The notes under the pieces: generated by a model
Database searches by the model: none
The model's input: the letters and a program-made list of their open reading frames with translations, nothing else
Told to the model about the DNA's origin: nothing
Origin: a virus
Reading direction: 5' to 3' (one strand)
Virus record (IMG/VR): IMGVR_UViG_3300021373_002118
Location: 1 to 23,758 of that record
Length of the DNA: 23,758 bases
Position numbers and translations under genes: made by a program
In this document: positions 1 to 6,486 of the stretch, in pieces
How positions within the stretch are numbered: the first letter of the stretch is position 1
Layout: each line of letters begins with the position of its first letter

Positions 1-6
1 AGAGAG

Positions 7-318
7 ATGGCAAATGACTGGGACTTTACTGATGCAGGCCGAAGACGTCAATCAGAACGCATGAATACTATTGCTACATTTGAAGCTGTAAGAGCTCGCA
101 CTGTTATTTGTGACTTTGTTTGTCCTACTGGTGCAACACGTGAAGAGTTTGATGCTGACATTACAATTTGGATGGATACTATTGAAGCAGGTCGTTTTGA
201 TAATACTAATAAGATCTTTGAAGCTCCTACTGATGTAGACCATCAAATCAAAGGATTTATGTCAGATGATGAAATCCTAAACTTTGCAAATATATTAAAG
301 GCGAAATACAATGTTTGA
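7..318 (+). CDS. Small hypothetical phage protein
   Basis: A 103-residue protein of unknown function. The ATG lies directly behind the purine-rich AGAGAG at the left edge of the window, so the ribosome binding site is only partly visible. The sequence is soluble, mixed helical and acidic, with no membrane segment and no motif I recognise; two Cys lie in the middle (near 35-39). Its end overlaps the nucleotidyltransferase start by 8 nt, so the two are probably translationally coupled and may act together, but that is inference. An upstream in-frame start outside the window cannot be excluded. Confidence 0.7.
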   Translation: MANDWDFTDAGRRRQSERMNTIATFEAVRARTVICDFVCPTGATREEFDADITIWMDTIEAGRFDNTNKIFEAPTDVDHQIKGFMSDDEILNFANILKAKYNV

Positions 319-721
319 TTATAAAAAACCAACAACGCAAATGCTAGGACGGTGGCAGCCATGGCATGATGGACACACTGCTTTGTTTAAGAAGTCATTA
401 GCTGAGACTGGACAAGTCGTAATTATGGTACGAGATGTTGGTGGTATTATTGGTACAGATGCTGGTGGCGGACGTACCGAGGGTCAGTATGATAATCCAT
501 TTAAGTGGAATCAAGTAAGACAAAATATTGTTGCGGGTTTAGCAGAACATGGGTTTACAGAGGGTGTTGAGTATGTTATAATGCAAGTACCAAACATCGT
601 AGACATTTCTTATGGTCGTGGTGTTGGTTATACATTCACCCAACATGATCTTGGTGAAGAGATTCATAATATCTCTGCTACTAAGATCCGAGCTAAAATG
701 CGTAATGAAGGAAAATTATGA
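311..721 (+). CDS. Small HxGH nucleotidyltransferase (cytidylyltransferase-like fold)
   Basis: A 136-residue protein of the HIGH-type nucleotidyltransferase superfamily (NMN/pantetheine-phosphate adenylyltransferase fold). Visible are G13-R14, then W18-H19-D20-G21-H22 (the HxGH motif binding nucleotide phosphates) and near the end I121-S122-A123-T124-K125-I126-R127, matching the ISxTxxR motif. Such enzymes transfer AMP or CMP from NTP to a phosphorylated substrate; the substrate here cannot be read from sequence. NMN or another NAD precursor is one possibility. The protein is short, essentially one catalytic domain. It overlaps its neighbours by 8 and 4 nt, placing it in the replication gene run with the helicase. 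A second, larger member of the same superfamily lies at 20926-22473. Confidence 0.8.
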   Translation: MFDYKKPTTQMLGRWQPWHDGHTALFKKSLAETGQVVIMVRDVGGIIGTDAGGGRTEGQYDNPFKWNQVRQNIVAGLAEHGFTEGVEYVIMQVPNIVDISYGRGVGYTFTQHDLGEEIHNISATKIRAKMRNEGKL

Positions 722-2082
722 GTAACGTTGAACAAGTTATTCTTCGTAATGTACTTACAAATGAATCTTATATGCGTAAGGTTCTACCATTTATAAAGCC
801 TGAATACTTTCAAGGTGTCTATAATCAACTATTCAAAGAGGCTGGTAAGTTTGTTGCTAAGTACAATAAGCTGCCTAACCTTGATGCATTTAAGATTGAG
901 ATTGACAATAGCGATAAGTTTAATGACGATCAGTACCAGGCAGCTATGGAGATTCTGCCTAATATCTTTGTACAAGAGACGTCTGATGAAAAATGGCTAG
1001 AGGATACTACTGAGAAGTGGTGCCAAGACCGTGCTATTCATAATGCAATCATGGAGTCTATCTCTATTATTGATGGTAAGCACAAGAATCTTACAAAGAA
1101 TGCTTTGCCTGATCTATTGTCAAAGGCACTTGCTGTATCATTTGATACTAATATTGGTCACGACTATATTGAGAATGTTAATGAGCGTTATGAATTCTAT
1201 CATGAAGATGAAGAACGTATTCCGTTTGACATTGATTTCTTTAATCAGATTACTAAAGGTGGTTTACCTAATAAGACACTAAACATTGCACTAGCTGGTA
1301 CTGGTGTCGGTAAATCATTGTTTATGTGCCATTGTGCAGGTAATGTATTGGTACAAGGTAGGAACGTTTTGTACATTACAATGGAGATGGCAGAGGAACG
1401 TATTGCTGAACGCATTGATGCTAACCTATTAAATATCCCGCTAGATCAGTTACAGAATATCACTAAGGATATGCTAACTTCAAAGGTAGATGAAATTGCT
1501 TCTCGTACTAATGGTAAACTTATCATCAAAGAGTATCCTACTGGTTCAGCTCATACTGGCCACTTTCGTGCGCTATTAAATGAACTGAAGCTAAAGAAGA
1601 ACTTTGTACCTGATATGATATTCATTGACTATCTTAATATCTGTGCATCAAGTAGAATGAAAGGTATGGGAGGTGCTATTAACTCTTACACTTATATTAA
1701 GGCGATTGCGGAAGAACTCCGAGGCCTTGCAGTCGAGTTCGATGTACCGATCGTATCGGCGACTCAAACGACGCGCAGTGGTTATAGTTCGTCGGATCCT
1801 GGGTTAGAGGACACATCAGAATCATTCGGTCTACCAGCTACTGCAGACCTTATGTTTGCTCTTGTTTCTAGTGAAGAACTAGAGGCACTAGGTCAGATTA
1901 TGGTCAAACAACTTAAAAACAGATATAATGATCCTAATCATAAAAAACGTTTTGCAGTCGGTATAGATAGATCTAGAATGAGACTGTTTGACATTGACAA
2001 CCCACAAGATAACTTAATCGATGATACTCCGGCATTTGATAAGTCTCAAGTAAACGAGAGGTTTAAAGACTTCAAGATATAG
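718..2082 (+). CDS. 41: Replicative DNA helicase, T4 gp41-like (DnaB family)
   Basis: A 454-residue RecA-fold hexameric helicase. An N-terminal all-helical domain (about 1-150) precedes the motor. Walker A is G194-TGVGK-S200, followed by a motif-1a-like stretch ending YITMEMAEERIAER (219-232). Walker B is DMIFIDYLN, with Asp304 as the likely metal-coordinating residue. The DnaB motif SATQTTR (347-353) acts as the gamma-phosphate sensor, and an Arg-rich motif lies near 390-420. Length fits T4 gp41 (about 475). It should unwind duplex DNA 5'-3' at the phage fork with a separate gp61-type primase, which is not in this window. It starts ATG in a 4-nt overlap with the preceding gene. The stretch 1701-1800 is markedly GC-richer than its surroundings (see findings). 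Confidence 0.93.
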   Translation: MSNVEQVILRNVLTNESYMRKVLPFIKPEYFQGVYNQLFKEAGKFVAKYNKLPNLDAFKIEIDNSDKFNDDQYQAAMEILPNIFVQETSDEKWLEDTTEKWCQDRAIHNAIMESISIIDGKHKNLTKNALPDLLSKALAVSFDTNIGHDYIENVNERYEFYHEDEERIPFDIDFFNQITKGGLPNKTLNIALAGTGVGKSLFMCHCAGNVLVQGRNVLYITMEMAEERIAERIDANLLNIPLDQLQNITKDMLTSKVDEIASRTNGKLIIKEYPTGSAHTGHFRALLNELKLKKNFVPDMIFIDYLNICASSRMKGMGGAINSYTYIKAIAEELRGLAVEFDVPIVSATQTTRSGYSSSDPGLEDTSESFGLPATADLMFALVSSEELEALGQIMVKQLKNRYNDPNHKKRFAVGIDRSRMRLFDIDNPQDNLIDDTPAFDKSQVNERFKDFKI

Positions 2083-2091
2083 GAGGGACTC

Positions 2092-2259
2092 ATGTGGATA
2101 CTAATTTGGTTAGCTATGGGTAATGCTCAGAATGTAGAATACTTTCATGTTGGTACATATGACAACAAAGATAAATGTGTAAACGCTATGCAGGATGCTT
2201 CTGTACTAGTTACAAATAAAAATCAAACAATCGATTGTATTTACATAGATAGGAAATAA
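2092..2259 (+). CDS. Tiny secreted-type protein with a Cys pair
   Basis: A 55-residue gene starting ATG at 2092, behind a perfect AGGAGG (2081-2086) that overlaps the helicase stop. The N-terminus MWILIWLAMGNAQ looks like a short hydrophobic export signal. The rest is polar with two Cys (K-C-V-N and D-C-I-Y) that could form a disulphide. The layout (short hydrophobic start, then a small domain ending with D-C-I-Y) resembles the gene at 9665-9898, so the two may be distant relatives. Function unknown. The strong Shine-Dalgarno and the fit between its neighbours argue it is real. Confidence 0.6.
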   Translation: MWILIWLAMGNAQNVEYFHVGTYDNKDKCVNAMQDASVLVTNKNQTIDCIYIDRK

Positions 2260-2265
2260 TGAACA

Positions 2266-2835
2266 ATGAAAGACATTAGAGATATATATCAATATGTCCA
2301 GAGACATAATGTTGTACCAAAGGAGACGTGCAATAAAATTATTGAGTTATCTAAAGGCTATGATTGGACAGCACATCAATGGTCAAACTGGAAGGGCCGG
2401 GAAGACCCTATTACATTCCCGGATCATGATAAAGAGTTAGTTGTTTCACATCCTCAAAATTACGAAGTAGAAGATATGTTAAAGGTGCATGTTGCTTCAG
2501 CTCTAAAAAAATATTATGAAAATTTTCCTGGTGCTCGTTGTGCTAAGTATTCAGTCCCAAGACTCAATAGATATGACGAAAACAGAATAATGAAACAGCA
2601 TGTAGACCGAATAACATCTATATTTGATGGTAAAGAAAAAGGAGTGCCAGTTCTATCAATACTTGGTGCATTAAACGATGACTACGAAGGTGGGGAATTT
2701 GTATTTAATGATACTGCACCAGTGAGAATGAAAGCAGGTGATGTTTTGATTTTTCCTTCTACATTTATATACAGGCACGAAGTGAAACCAGTAACTAGGG
2801 GTACTAGATACTCTTGGATATCTTGGGGATACTAA
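2266..2835 (+). CDS. 2-oxoglutarate/Fe(II)-dependent oxygenase, prolyl-4-hydroxylase type
   Basis: A 189-residue double-stranded beta-helix oxygenase. The iron triad is visible as H112-V-D114 (in QHVDR) and H171 (in YRHEVKP), with R181 ten residues on as the 2-oxoglutarate carboxylate binder. Between them, G142-G143-E144-F145-V146-F147 is the typical GGEL/F strand, and K156-A-G-D-V-L-I-F-P is the strand before the distal His. Members hydroxylate protein side chains, DNA bases or small molecules using O2 and 2-oxoglutarate; the substrate is not evident. Such genes are frequent in T4-like marine phages. It is followed by a gene whose ATG overlaps the stop (TAATG), indicating coupling. Confidence 0.88.
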   Translation: MKDIRDIYQYVQRHNVVPKETCNKIIELSKGYDWTAHQWSNWKGREDPITFPDHDKELVVSHPQNYEVEDMLKVHVASALKKYYENFPGARCAKYSVPRLNRYDENRIMKQHVDRITSIFDGKEKGVPVLSILGALNDDYEGGEFVFNDTAPVRMKAGDVLIFPSTFIYRHEVKPVTRGTRYSWISWGY

Positions 2836-3062
2836 TGGAATGTGACGAAGAAGAATTTCAAGCGGTTTATGAAGAATATATTGAACTTACAAATGAGTTA
2901 CTAGAAAACTTCGATGTTTTAATGGTAGCTGCAGTAATGACTACAATAGGTTTTAGTCTATACAAAACATCACTATCAGAAGAGGATTATAATAAAATTG
3001 TAGATGCTATGTACGATTTAAAAAATGATATTGCAACAATTGAAAAAGGATACTTACACTAA
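2835..3062 (+). CDS. Small acidic hypothetical protein
   Basis: A 75-residue protein whose ATG at 2835 overlaps the oxygenase stop codon; an in-frame ATG at 2814 would run inside the oxygenase and is less likely. The N-terminal third is strongly acidic. The middle (about 27-42, VLMVAAVMTTIGFSLY) is hydrophobic enough for a buried helix or a marginal membrane segment. The C-terminus is amphipathic helical. No family recognised. Its stop overlaps the next start (TAATG), so it sits in a tightly coupled run from the oxygenase to thyX. Confidence 0.6.
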   Translation: MECDEEEFQAVYEEYIELTNELLENFDVLMVAAVMTTIGFSLYKTSLSEEDYNKIVDAMYDLKNDIATIEKGYLH

Positions 3063-3172
3063 TGGCAAAAGGCAATAAGAAAACAGCAATCGGTAATGGA
3101 AACGTGAAAACGTCTTCCATGAATAAAAGTAAAAAGAATTCATATAAAAAATATCGAGGTCAAGGTAAATAA
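3062..3172 (+). CDS. Tiny Lys-rich basic protein
   Basis: A 36-residue gene linked by TAATG overlaps on both sides (to the gene at 2835 and to thyX at 3172), which is the main evidence that it is translated. It is rich in Lys, Asn and Gly, with almost no acidic residues, and ends in YKKYRGQGK. Such a peptide is probably disordered and could bind nucleic acid or ribosomes, but that is inference. No known domain. Confidence 0.55.
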   Translation: MAKGNKKTAIGNGNVKTSSMNKSKKNSYKKYRGQGK

Positions 3173-3870
3173 TGCATGCTAAACTTATCTCCTATAGCCA
3201 ACCCTCTGGTCGTATCTACTCAGGAGAACCTGCAGCGCAGGGGCTTGACAACATCCAAGACCTTATCGCGTTTGCCGCCCGTGTCTCCAACCCATCGAAC
3301 CAGGCTAACACCAAAACAACAGCAAAGTTACTTGACTATCTCATCAAGCACAAACACTGGTCACCATTCGAAATGGCATCAGCCTGTATCGAAATTGAAA
3401 CAACCAGAGATATCGCTAGACAGCTCATCCGGCACCGCAGCTTCTCATTCCAAGAGTTTTCTCAGCGGTATGCTAACATCAATGATCTTAATGATGAGTT
3501 TGTTATAAGAGAAGCACGTTTACAGGATGAAAAAAATCGACAGAATAGCATCGAGACATCCGATGTGGCTTTAGATGCTTGGTGGGATGCACAACAAAAG
3601 TTTATCATCGAACATGTAAAGAGGATCTACAATGAAGCAATCGAACGAGGAATCGCTAAAGAACAAGCAAGAGCAATATTGCCAGAGGGTAACACAGTCA
3701 GTAGGCTCTATGTTAATGGTACCATTCGCTCTTGGATTCATTATATCGAGTTACGTTCTTCAAATGGGACACAAAAAGAACATATGGGATTGGCCAGAGA
3801 AGTAGCTAAGGCAATAGGTCAAATATATCCAAAAGCATTGGAATTTGTAGATGGCGGAACTAGTACTTAG
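3172..3870 (+). CDS. thyX: Flavin-dependent thymidylate synthase ThyX
   Basis: A 232-residue ThyX, of typical family length. The signature RHR-x7-S is at R87-H88-R89...S97, within RHRSFSFQEFSQRY, where the two Arg and the Ser bind dUMP and FAD. H62-W63-S64-P65-F66-E67 matches the conserved HxSPfEH-like FAD-binding region, and R-S-W-I-H-Y-I-E-L-R near 186-195 fits the C-terminal substrate-binding strand. It methylates dUMP to dTMP with methylene-tetrahydrofolate and NAD(P)H, supplying dTTP for phage replication. Base composition shifts inside the gene: the first 120 sampled bases after the start are 50-57% GC, those after about 3480 near 30%, suggesting a mosaic gene. The last 20 nt overlap the next gene. 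Confidence 0.95.
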   Translation: MHAKLISYSQPSGRIYSGEPAAQGLDNIQDLIAFAARVSNPSNQANTKTTAKLLDYLIKHKHWSPFEMASACIEIETTRDIARQLIRHRSFSFQEFSQRYANINDLNDEFVIREARLQDEKNRQNSIETSDVALDAWWDAQQKFIIEHVKRIYNEAIERGIAKEQARAILPEGNTVSRLYVNGTIRSWIHYIELRSSNGTQKEHMGLAREVAKAIGQIYPKALEFVDGGTST

Positions 3871-4525
3871 AAATAAAGATATAATTTCAAAACTAGAATA
3901 TATTAGGTCTGAAGTATTCAAAACTGAAATTATAACTAACGAAGATAAGTATCGCGATAAATTAACACGTAACCCACAGGAAGATCTTGCTGATCCAGAG
4001 AAATTCATGAGTAAAGAACATTTGTTTAAGCACATGTCTGATCCGAATCATGAAGGATTTCCAGTTGAACACTGTTCTTTACCTGTAGAGGTTATGTCTA
4101 GGTCTGATAATAAACTAGCGCATATTGTAAATTACACAAGAAACGAATTCATATCAGATCTTGGGGCTAATAGTGACGCTGTTTTCCTTTACTACCCACC
4201 TAAGGGGTTTGTAGGTTGGCATACAAATCAAAACAATTCTGGACATCAATTTATTTTTTCTTGGTCAGAAAGGGGTGATGGTTATTTTCAGTACTATGAT
4301 AAACAGAAAAAAGAGATAGTAAAAATACCAGATAAATCAGGTTGGCAAGCTAGGCACTATCATTTTGGTGAAGATGTCGCTGACCACTGTTGGCACTCTG
4401 CTTATACTAATGTACCTAGAATCACTGTTTGTGTTTTATTTAGATGGTGGGATAAGCCACATATGAAAGAGCAGGTTTTAGCGATGAAAGATCAACTAAT
4501 AGAAGAAATAGAATCGGAGGATTAA
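3851..4525 (+). CDS. Double-stranded beta-helix protein, oxygenase-like with HxN in place of HxD
   Basis: A 224-residue protein. The central part looks like a 2-oxoglutarate oxygenase core: FLYYPPKGFVGWHTN (112-126), a strand with GDGYFQYYD (142-150), then C180-W181-H182 and R190-I-T-V-C-V-L-F. The presumed iron ligands would be H124 and H182, but the position normally held by Asp or Glu is N126. Either this is a non-catalytic or altered-chemistry family member, or the fold is a related cupin. The N-terminal 90 residues are helical and polar, without a recognised domain. It overlaps thyX by 20 nt and the next gene by 1 nt (TAATG). Function unknown. Confidence 0.65.
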   Translation: MAELVLRNKDIISKLEYIRSEVFKTEIITNEDKYRDKLTRNPQEDLADPEKFMSKEHLFKHMSDPNHEGFPVEHCSLPVEVMSRSDNKLAHIVNYTRNEFISDLGANSDAVFLYYPPKGFVGWHTNQNNSGHQFIFSWSERGDGYFQYYDKQKKEIVKIPDKSGWQARHYHFGEDVADHCWHSAYTNVPRITVCVLFRWWDKPHMKEQVLAMKDQLIEEIESED

Positions 4526-4740
4526 TGGGCAAACACCTTTCTACATACTATTCAGACTTTGACGAAGGTCATTGTGAAATCCATTTTGACTTTAAAGAAG
4601 AATACGCGTATATCAAGTATTTTGATAACAACGGTAAACGTTTCTTTACAGAAGACTTTAAGGGCAAGTCAATGCGATATGTCGAAGACGCTGCAGAGAA
4701 TTGGGCACTAGGAATAAAAAAGCTAGAAGCTATTAATTAA
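4525..4740 (+). CDS. Small acidic/aromatic hypothetical protein
   Basis: A 71-residue protein beginning in the TAATG overlap with the previous gene. It is rich in Phe, Tyr, Asp and Glu, with alternating patterns typical of a small beta-sheet (GHCEIHFDF, YAYIKYFDNNGKRFF) followed by an amphipathic helix. No signal peptide, no family recognised. It is the last gene of the thyX run: its TAA stop (4738-4740) runs directly into the promoter-family element at 4739. Confidence 0.65.
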   Translation: MGKHLSTYYSDFDEGHCEIHFDFKEEYAYIKYFDNNGKRFFTEDFKGKSMRYVEDAAENWALGIKKLEAIN

Positions 4741-4772
4741 CTGTTTACATTCCTTTTGATTTAGTATAGAAT
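4739..4772 (+). promoter_or_regulatory. Sigma70-like phage promoter (family member 1)
   Basis: AACTGTTTACA at 4739-4749 supplies a -35 TTTACA (4744-4749). After a 17-nt spacer comes -10 TAGAAT (4767-4772), followed by a 20-odd nt leader with GGAGG before the ATG at 4800. The same AACTGTKTACA-N17 layout recurs upstream of 13433, 14271 and 18632, and more loosely before 7341. Confidence 0.7.
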
Positions 4773-4799
4773 ACTATCATATATTATGGAGGAATGAAT

Positions 4800-5015
4800 A
4801 TGAGTAATCAACGTGGTGGTAAGTGGAAACCAGCTGCATTAGATAATGGTACGACAGACATGCGTCTTCGTAACTTCTTTAAAACATGTGTACGTGCTTT
4901 GGAAGATGAACCTGATTCTCAATTCTATTTTGAACAAATTGTAGACCATATCAATCAGGGTGGGTCTATCATGACGGACGACTTAGTTGCCGTCCGTCGT
5001 ATTCTCGGTGTTTAG
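4800..5015 (+). CDS. Small hypothetical protein behind its own promoter
   Basis: A 71-residue protein. The ATG at 4800 is preferred over the in-frame ATG at 4794 because GGAGG (4788-4792) is 7 nt upstream of it and only 1 nt from the other. The N-terminus is basic and flexible (SNQRGGKWKPAA); the rest is a compact helical fold with FYFEQIVDHINQGG and a C-terminal VAVRRILGV helix. No recognised family. It is monocistronic: the stop codon overlaps the convergent gene at 5012-5380 by 4 nt, so no terminator separates the two transcripts. Confidence 0.7.
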   Translation: MSNQRGGKWKPAALDNGTTDMRLRNFFKTCVRALEDEPDSQFYFEQIVDHINQGGSIMTDDLVAVRRILGV

Positions 5016-5380
5016 TCTTTCTTAGGATCAGACTTACCTTTAGAGTAAGCTTGAGCACCAAAGAATGCTGCAACCAAACCAGCGATTGCAACAAAATAGG
5101 TGGGTGCAATGTCACTCACCAGTTGCGCTGCAGTTTCTTGTCCTATCAAAGAAGTGACAATGATTGTAACTGGATATAGAAGCATACCCCAGAGAGCAAA
5201 CCAAGCCATAGCGCGTATTTGATCTTCTTTCTTATCTTCATTTTCTTGCATATTACGTTTGTGTTCAAACTCGGCAATCTCCTTTGCACGAGCCATCTCT
5301 TCATCAGTAATAATTCCATCACCATCCGTATCTAGATGCGCAAATATGGAATCAGGTTCTAGTGTCTTTGCAGCTGCCAT
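5012..5380 (-). CDS. EF-hand membrane protein, holin-like topology
   Basis: A 122-residue protein with one canonical EF-hand loop at D17-T-D19-G-D21-G22-I-I-T-D-E-E28, with Ca2+ ligands at loop positions 1, 3, 5 and 12. A charged helix rich in Lys/Glu (30-55) follows, then two hydrophobic segments (about 57-79, AWFALWGMLLYPVTII..., and about 88-108, PTYFVAIAGLVAAFFGA) and a Lys-rich C-terminal tail. Two membrane helices with a charged tail fit a class-II holin or similar small pore protein, with a calcium-binding cytoplasmic or periplasmic head. That role is inferred from topology and from neighbouring small membrane genes. It is last in the minus-strand operon and abuts the gene at 5381 with no spacer. 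Confidence 0.75.
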   Translation of the reverse strand: MAAAKTLEPDSIFAHLDTDGDGIITDEEMARAKEIAEFEHKRNMQENEDKKEDQIRAMAWFALWGMLLYPVTIIVTSLIGQETAAQLVSDIAPTYFVAIAGLVAAFFGAQAYSKGKSDPKKD

Positions 5381-5539
5381 TTATTCGCCTTTCCACAATG
5401 TCCAAGCACCATATACAATTGCTACACCTGCAGCAATCTTAGCGAGTGGAGCCATAAACAAAACTAGACCACCAAGCACCATGAGTGCAGCACCGTCTAG
5501 ACTTGTTCTTTCTTTCAGTCTATTTTTTATCCAGTTCAT
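5381..5539 (-). CDS. 52-residue small membrane protein
   Basis: A short gene on the minus strand starting ATG at 5539-5537, with a strong AAGGAG 5 nt upstream (complement of 5545-5550) and stop TAA at 5383-5381, immediately before the EF-hand gene start. The N-terminus is basic (MNWIKNRLKERTS). A Gly/Ala/Leu-rich hydrophobic stretch (about 16-46) could form one long or two short membrane helices, and it ends in TLWKGE. Candidate holin or antiholin component in this cluster; the function is inference. Confidence 0.7.
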   Translation of the reverse strand: MNWIKNRLKERTSLDGAALMVLGGLVLFMAPLAKIAAGVAIVYGAWTLWKGE

Positions 5540-5789
5540 CTAATCTCCTTTCGATCTCATCGATCTTCTTTGTGATTTTTGGATATTTTTTACGCCATGC
5601 ATCTTCTGGTTGTTCTAACCATGTCCATCCAAAGCGTTCCACCAGATAATCTAAAGTCTGATCCAGCTTTGCATATGCCCAAAGTCCTGCCTTCGTCTCT
5701 TTGAAATATGCTAAGAATGCTGCACCAGCGACAGCACCAAGGATACTAGTATAGATCCATAGTGTGTCGTCAAACAATCTCTCTATCAT
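5520..5789 (-). CDS. Single-span membrane protein with charged helical tail
   Basis: An 89-residue protein. Residues about 10-28 (LWIYTSILGAVAGAAFLAYF) form one membrane helix. The remaining 60 residues are soluble, with an aromatic patch (FGWTWLEQPEDAW) and a Lys/Glu coiled-coil end (ITKKIDEIERRLDELDKK). The topology resembles an inner-membrane spanin or other lysis accessory, but there is no partner lipoprotein nested here, so this stays inference. The start overlaps the nuclease stop by 4 nt and the end overlaps the next start by 20 nt. Confidence 0.72.
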   Translation of the reverse strand: MIERLFDDTLWIYTSILGAVAGAAFLAYFKETKAGLWAYAKLDQTLDYLVERFGWTWLEQPEDAWRKKYPKITKKIDEIERRLDELDKK

Positions 5790-6262
5790 TTGTCAGCCAT
5801 CTTTGCTACGGCTGCATCATAATCTTCTTGTGATACAATACCTTCGCTCAATAGTCTTTTCCTATTGACCATATGTTGAGCTTGTACATCTTCTTTCGAA
5901 CCACCAAAGTATGGTACACAATGTCCTTCATCAATCATAACTTCAGTTAATTTTTCACGTTTGCCTTCATAGCGTTCTACATAGAAGTCACCAAGGATAC
6001 GTCCAAACTTGCCTTTCATATCCTCACCATGTTTATCCTCTTGAGTAATAAGAATAACATCATTTTCCATTAACTCTTTTACTCTTTTCTTGGCTGCTTC
6101 ACCAAATAGGTCTTCAACCTTATCAGATGTACGTGATTCAGGAGTATCGATGCCCATGACACGCACACGCTCATCTGTGAGCACGATACCAAATCCTAGT
6201 TCGATATCAACGTCGACGGTATCACCATCAACGACTTTAATTACTTTGCATTTATATTCCAC
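5786..6262 (-). CDS. Thermonuclease-like (SNase-fold) nuclease
   Basis: A 158-residue OB-fold nuclease. Landmarks match staphylococcal nuclease: V11-D12-G13-D14-T15; R34 in RVRVMGIDTPE; D39, P41 and E42; and F86-G87-R88-I-L-G. D14/D39, E42, R34 and R88 correspond to the Ca2+ ligands, general base and two catalytic Arg. It would cut DNA and RNA in a Ca2+-dependent manner. There is no N-terminal signal peptide, so it acts in the cytoplasm or is released at lysis; host DNA degradation is a plausible job. It sits inside a run of membrane genes behind a late promoter, overlapping them by 4 and 1 nt. The nearby EF-hand gene makes calcium a shared theme. Confidence 0.88.
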   Translation of the reverse strand: MEYKCKVIKVVDGDTVDVDIELGFGIVLTDERVRVMGIDTPESRTSDKVEDLFGEAAKKRVKELMENDVILITQEDKHGEDMKGKFGRILGDFYVERYEGKREKLTEVMIDEGHCVPYFGGSKEDVQAQHMVNRKRLLSEGIVSQEDYDAAVAKMADK

Positions 6263-6486
6263 TAGATTCCTCCATAAGTGCTAACTAATGCTGGACCAAA
6301 TAATGTCATTACCCACATTAGTACACCAATGGCGAATATGCCAATGAGTAACCATTTCATTTTAAAATCATCAACCTTCATTTGTAGTCCAAGTATTTCA
6401 TTACCTAAAACTCTTATAGCAAGTTCAAATTTTCCTTCTGGGTGATCTACTACGTCTATTGAGTTTTTCTTTTCTTCATCCATCAT
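6262..6486 (-). CDS. Small single-span membrane protein
   Basis: A 74-residue protein starting at the first of two adjacent ATGs (6486, with 6483 the alternative), behind GGAG about 6 nt upstream. Residues 1-43 are polar and helical (FELAIRVLGNEILGLQMKVDDFKMK); 44-65 (WLLIGIFAIGVLMWVMTLFGPAL) form one membrane helix with a short C-terminal tail. This is a tail-anchored style. It overlaps the lipase by 11 nt and the nuclease by 1 nt. Function unknown; it probably belongs with the other small membrane proteins of this operon. Confidence 0.72.
   Translation of the reverse strand: MMDEEKKNSIDVVDHPEGKFELAIRVLGNEILGLQMKVDDFKMKWLLIGIFAIGVLMWVMTLFGPALVSTYGGI

Noticed and set aside
311-721. NAD-restoring anti-defence role for the small nucleotidyltransferase
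   Set aside because: An attractive idea for NMN adenylyltransferase-like phage genes, but no partner enzyme was seen and substrate specificity cannot be read from the motifs.
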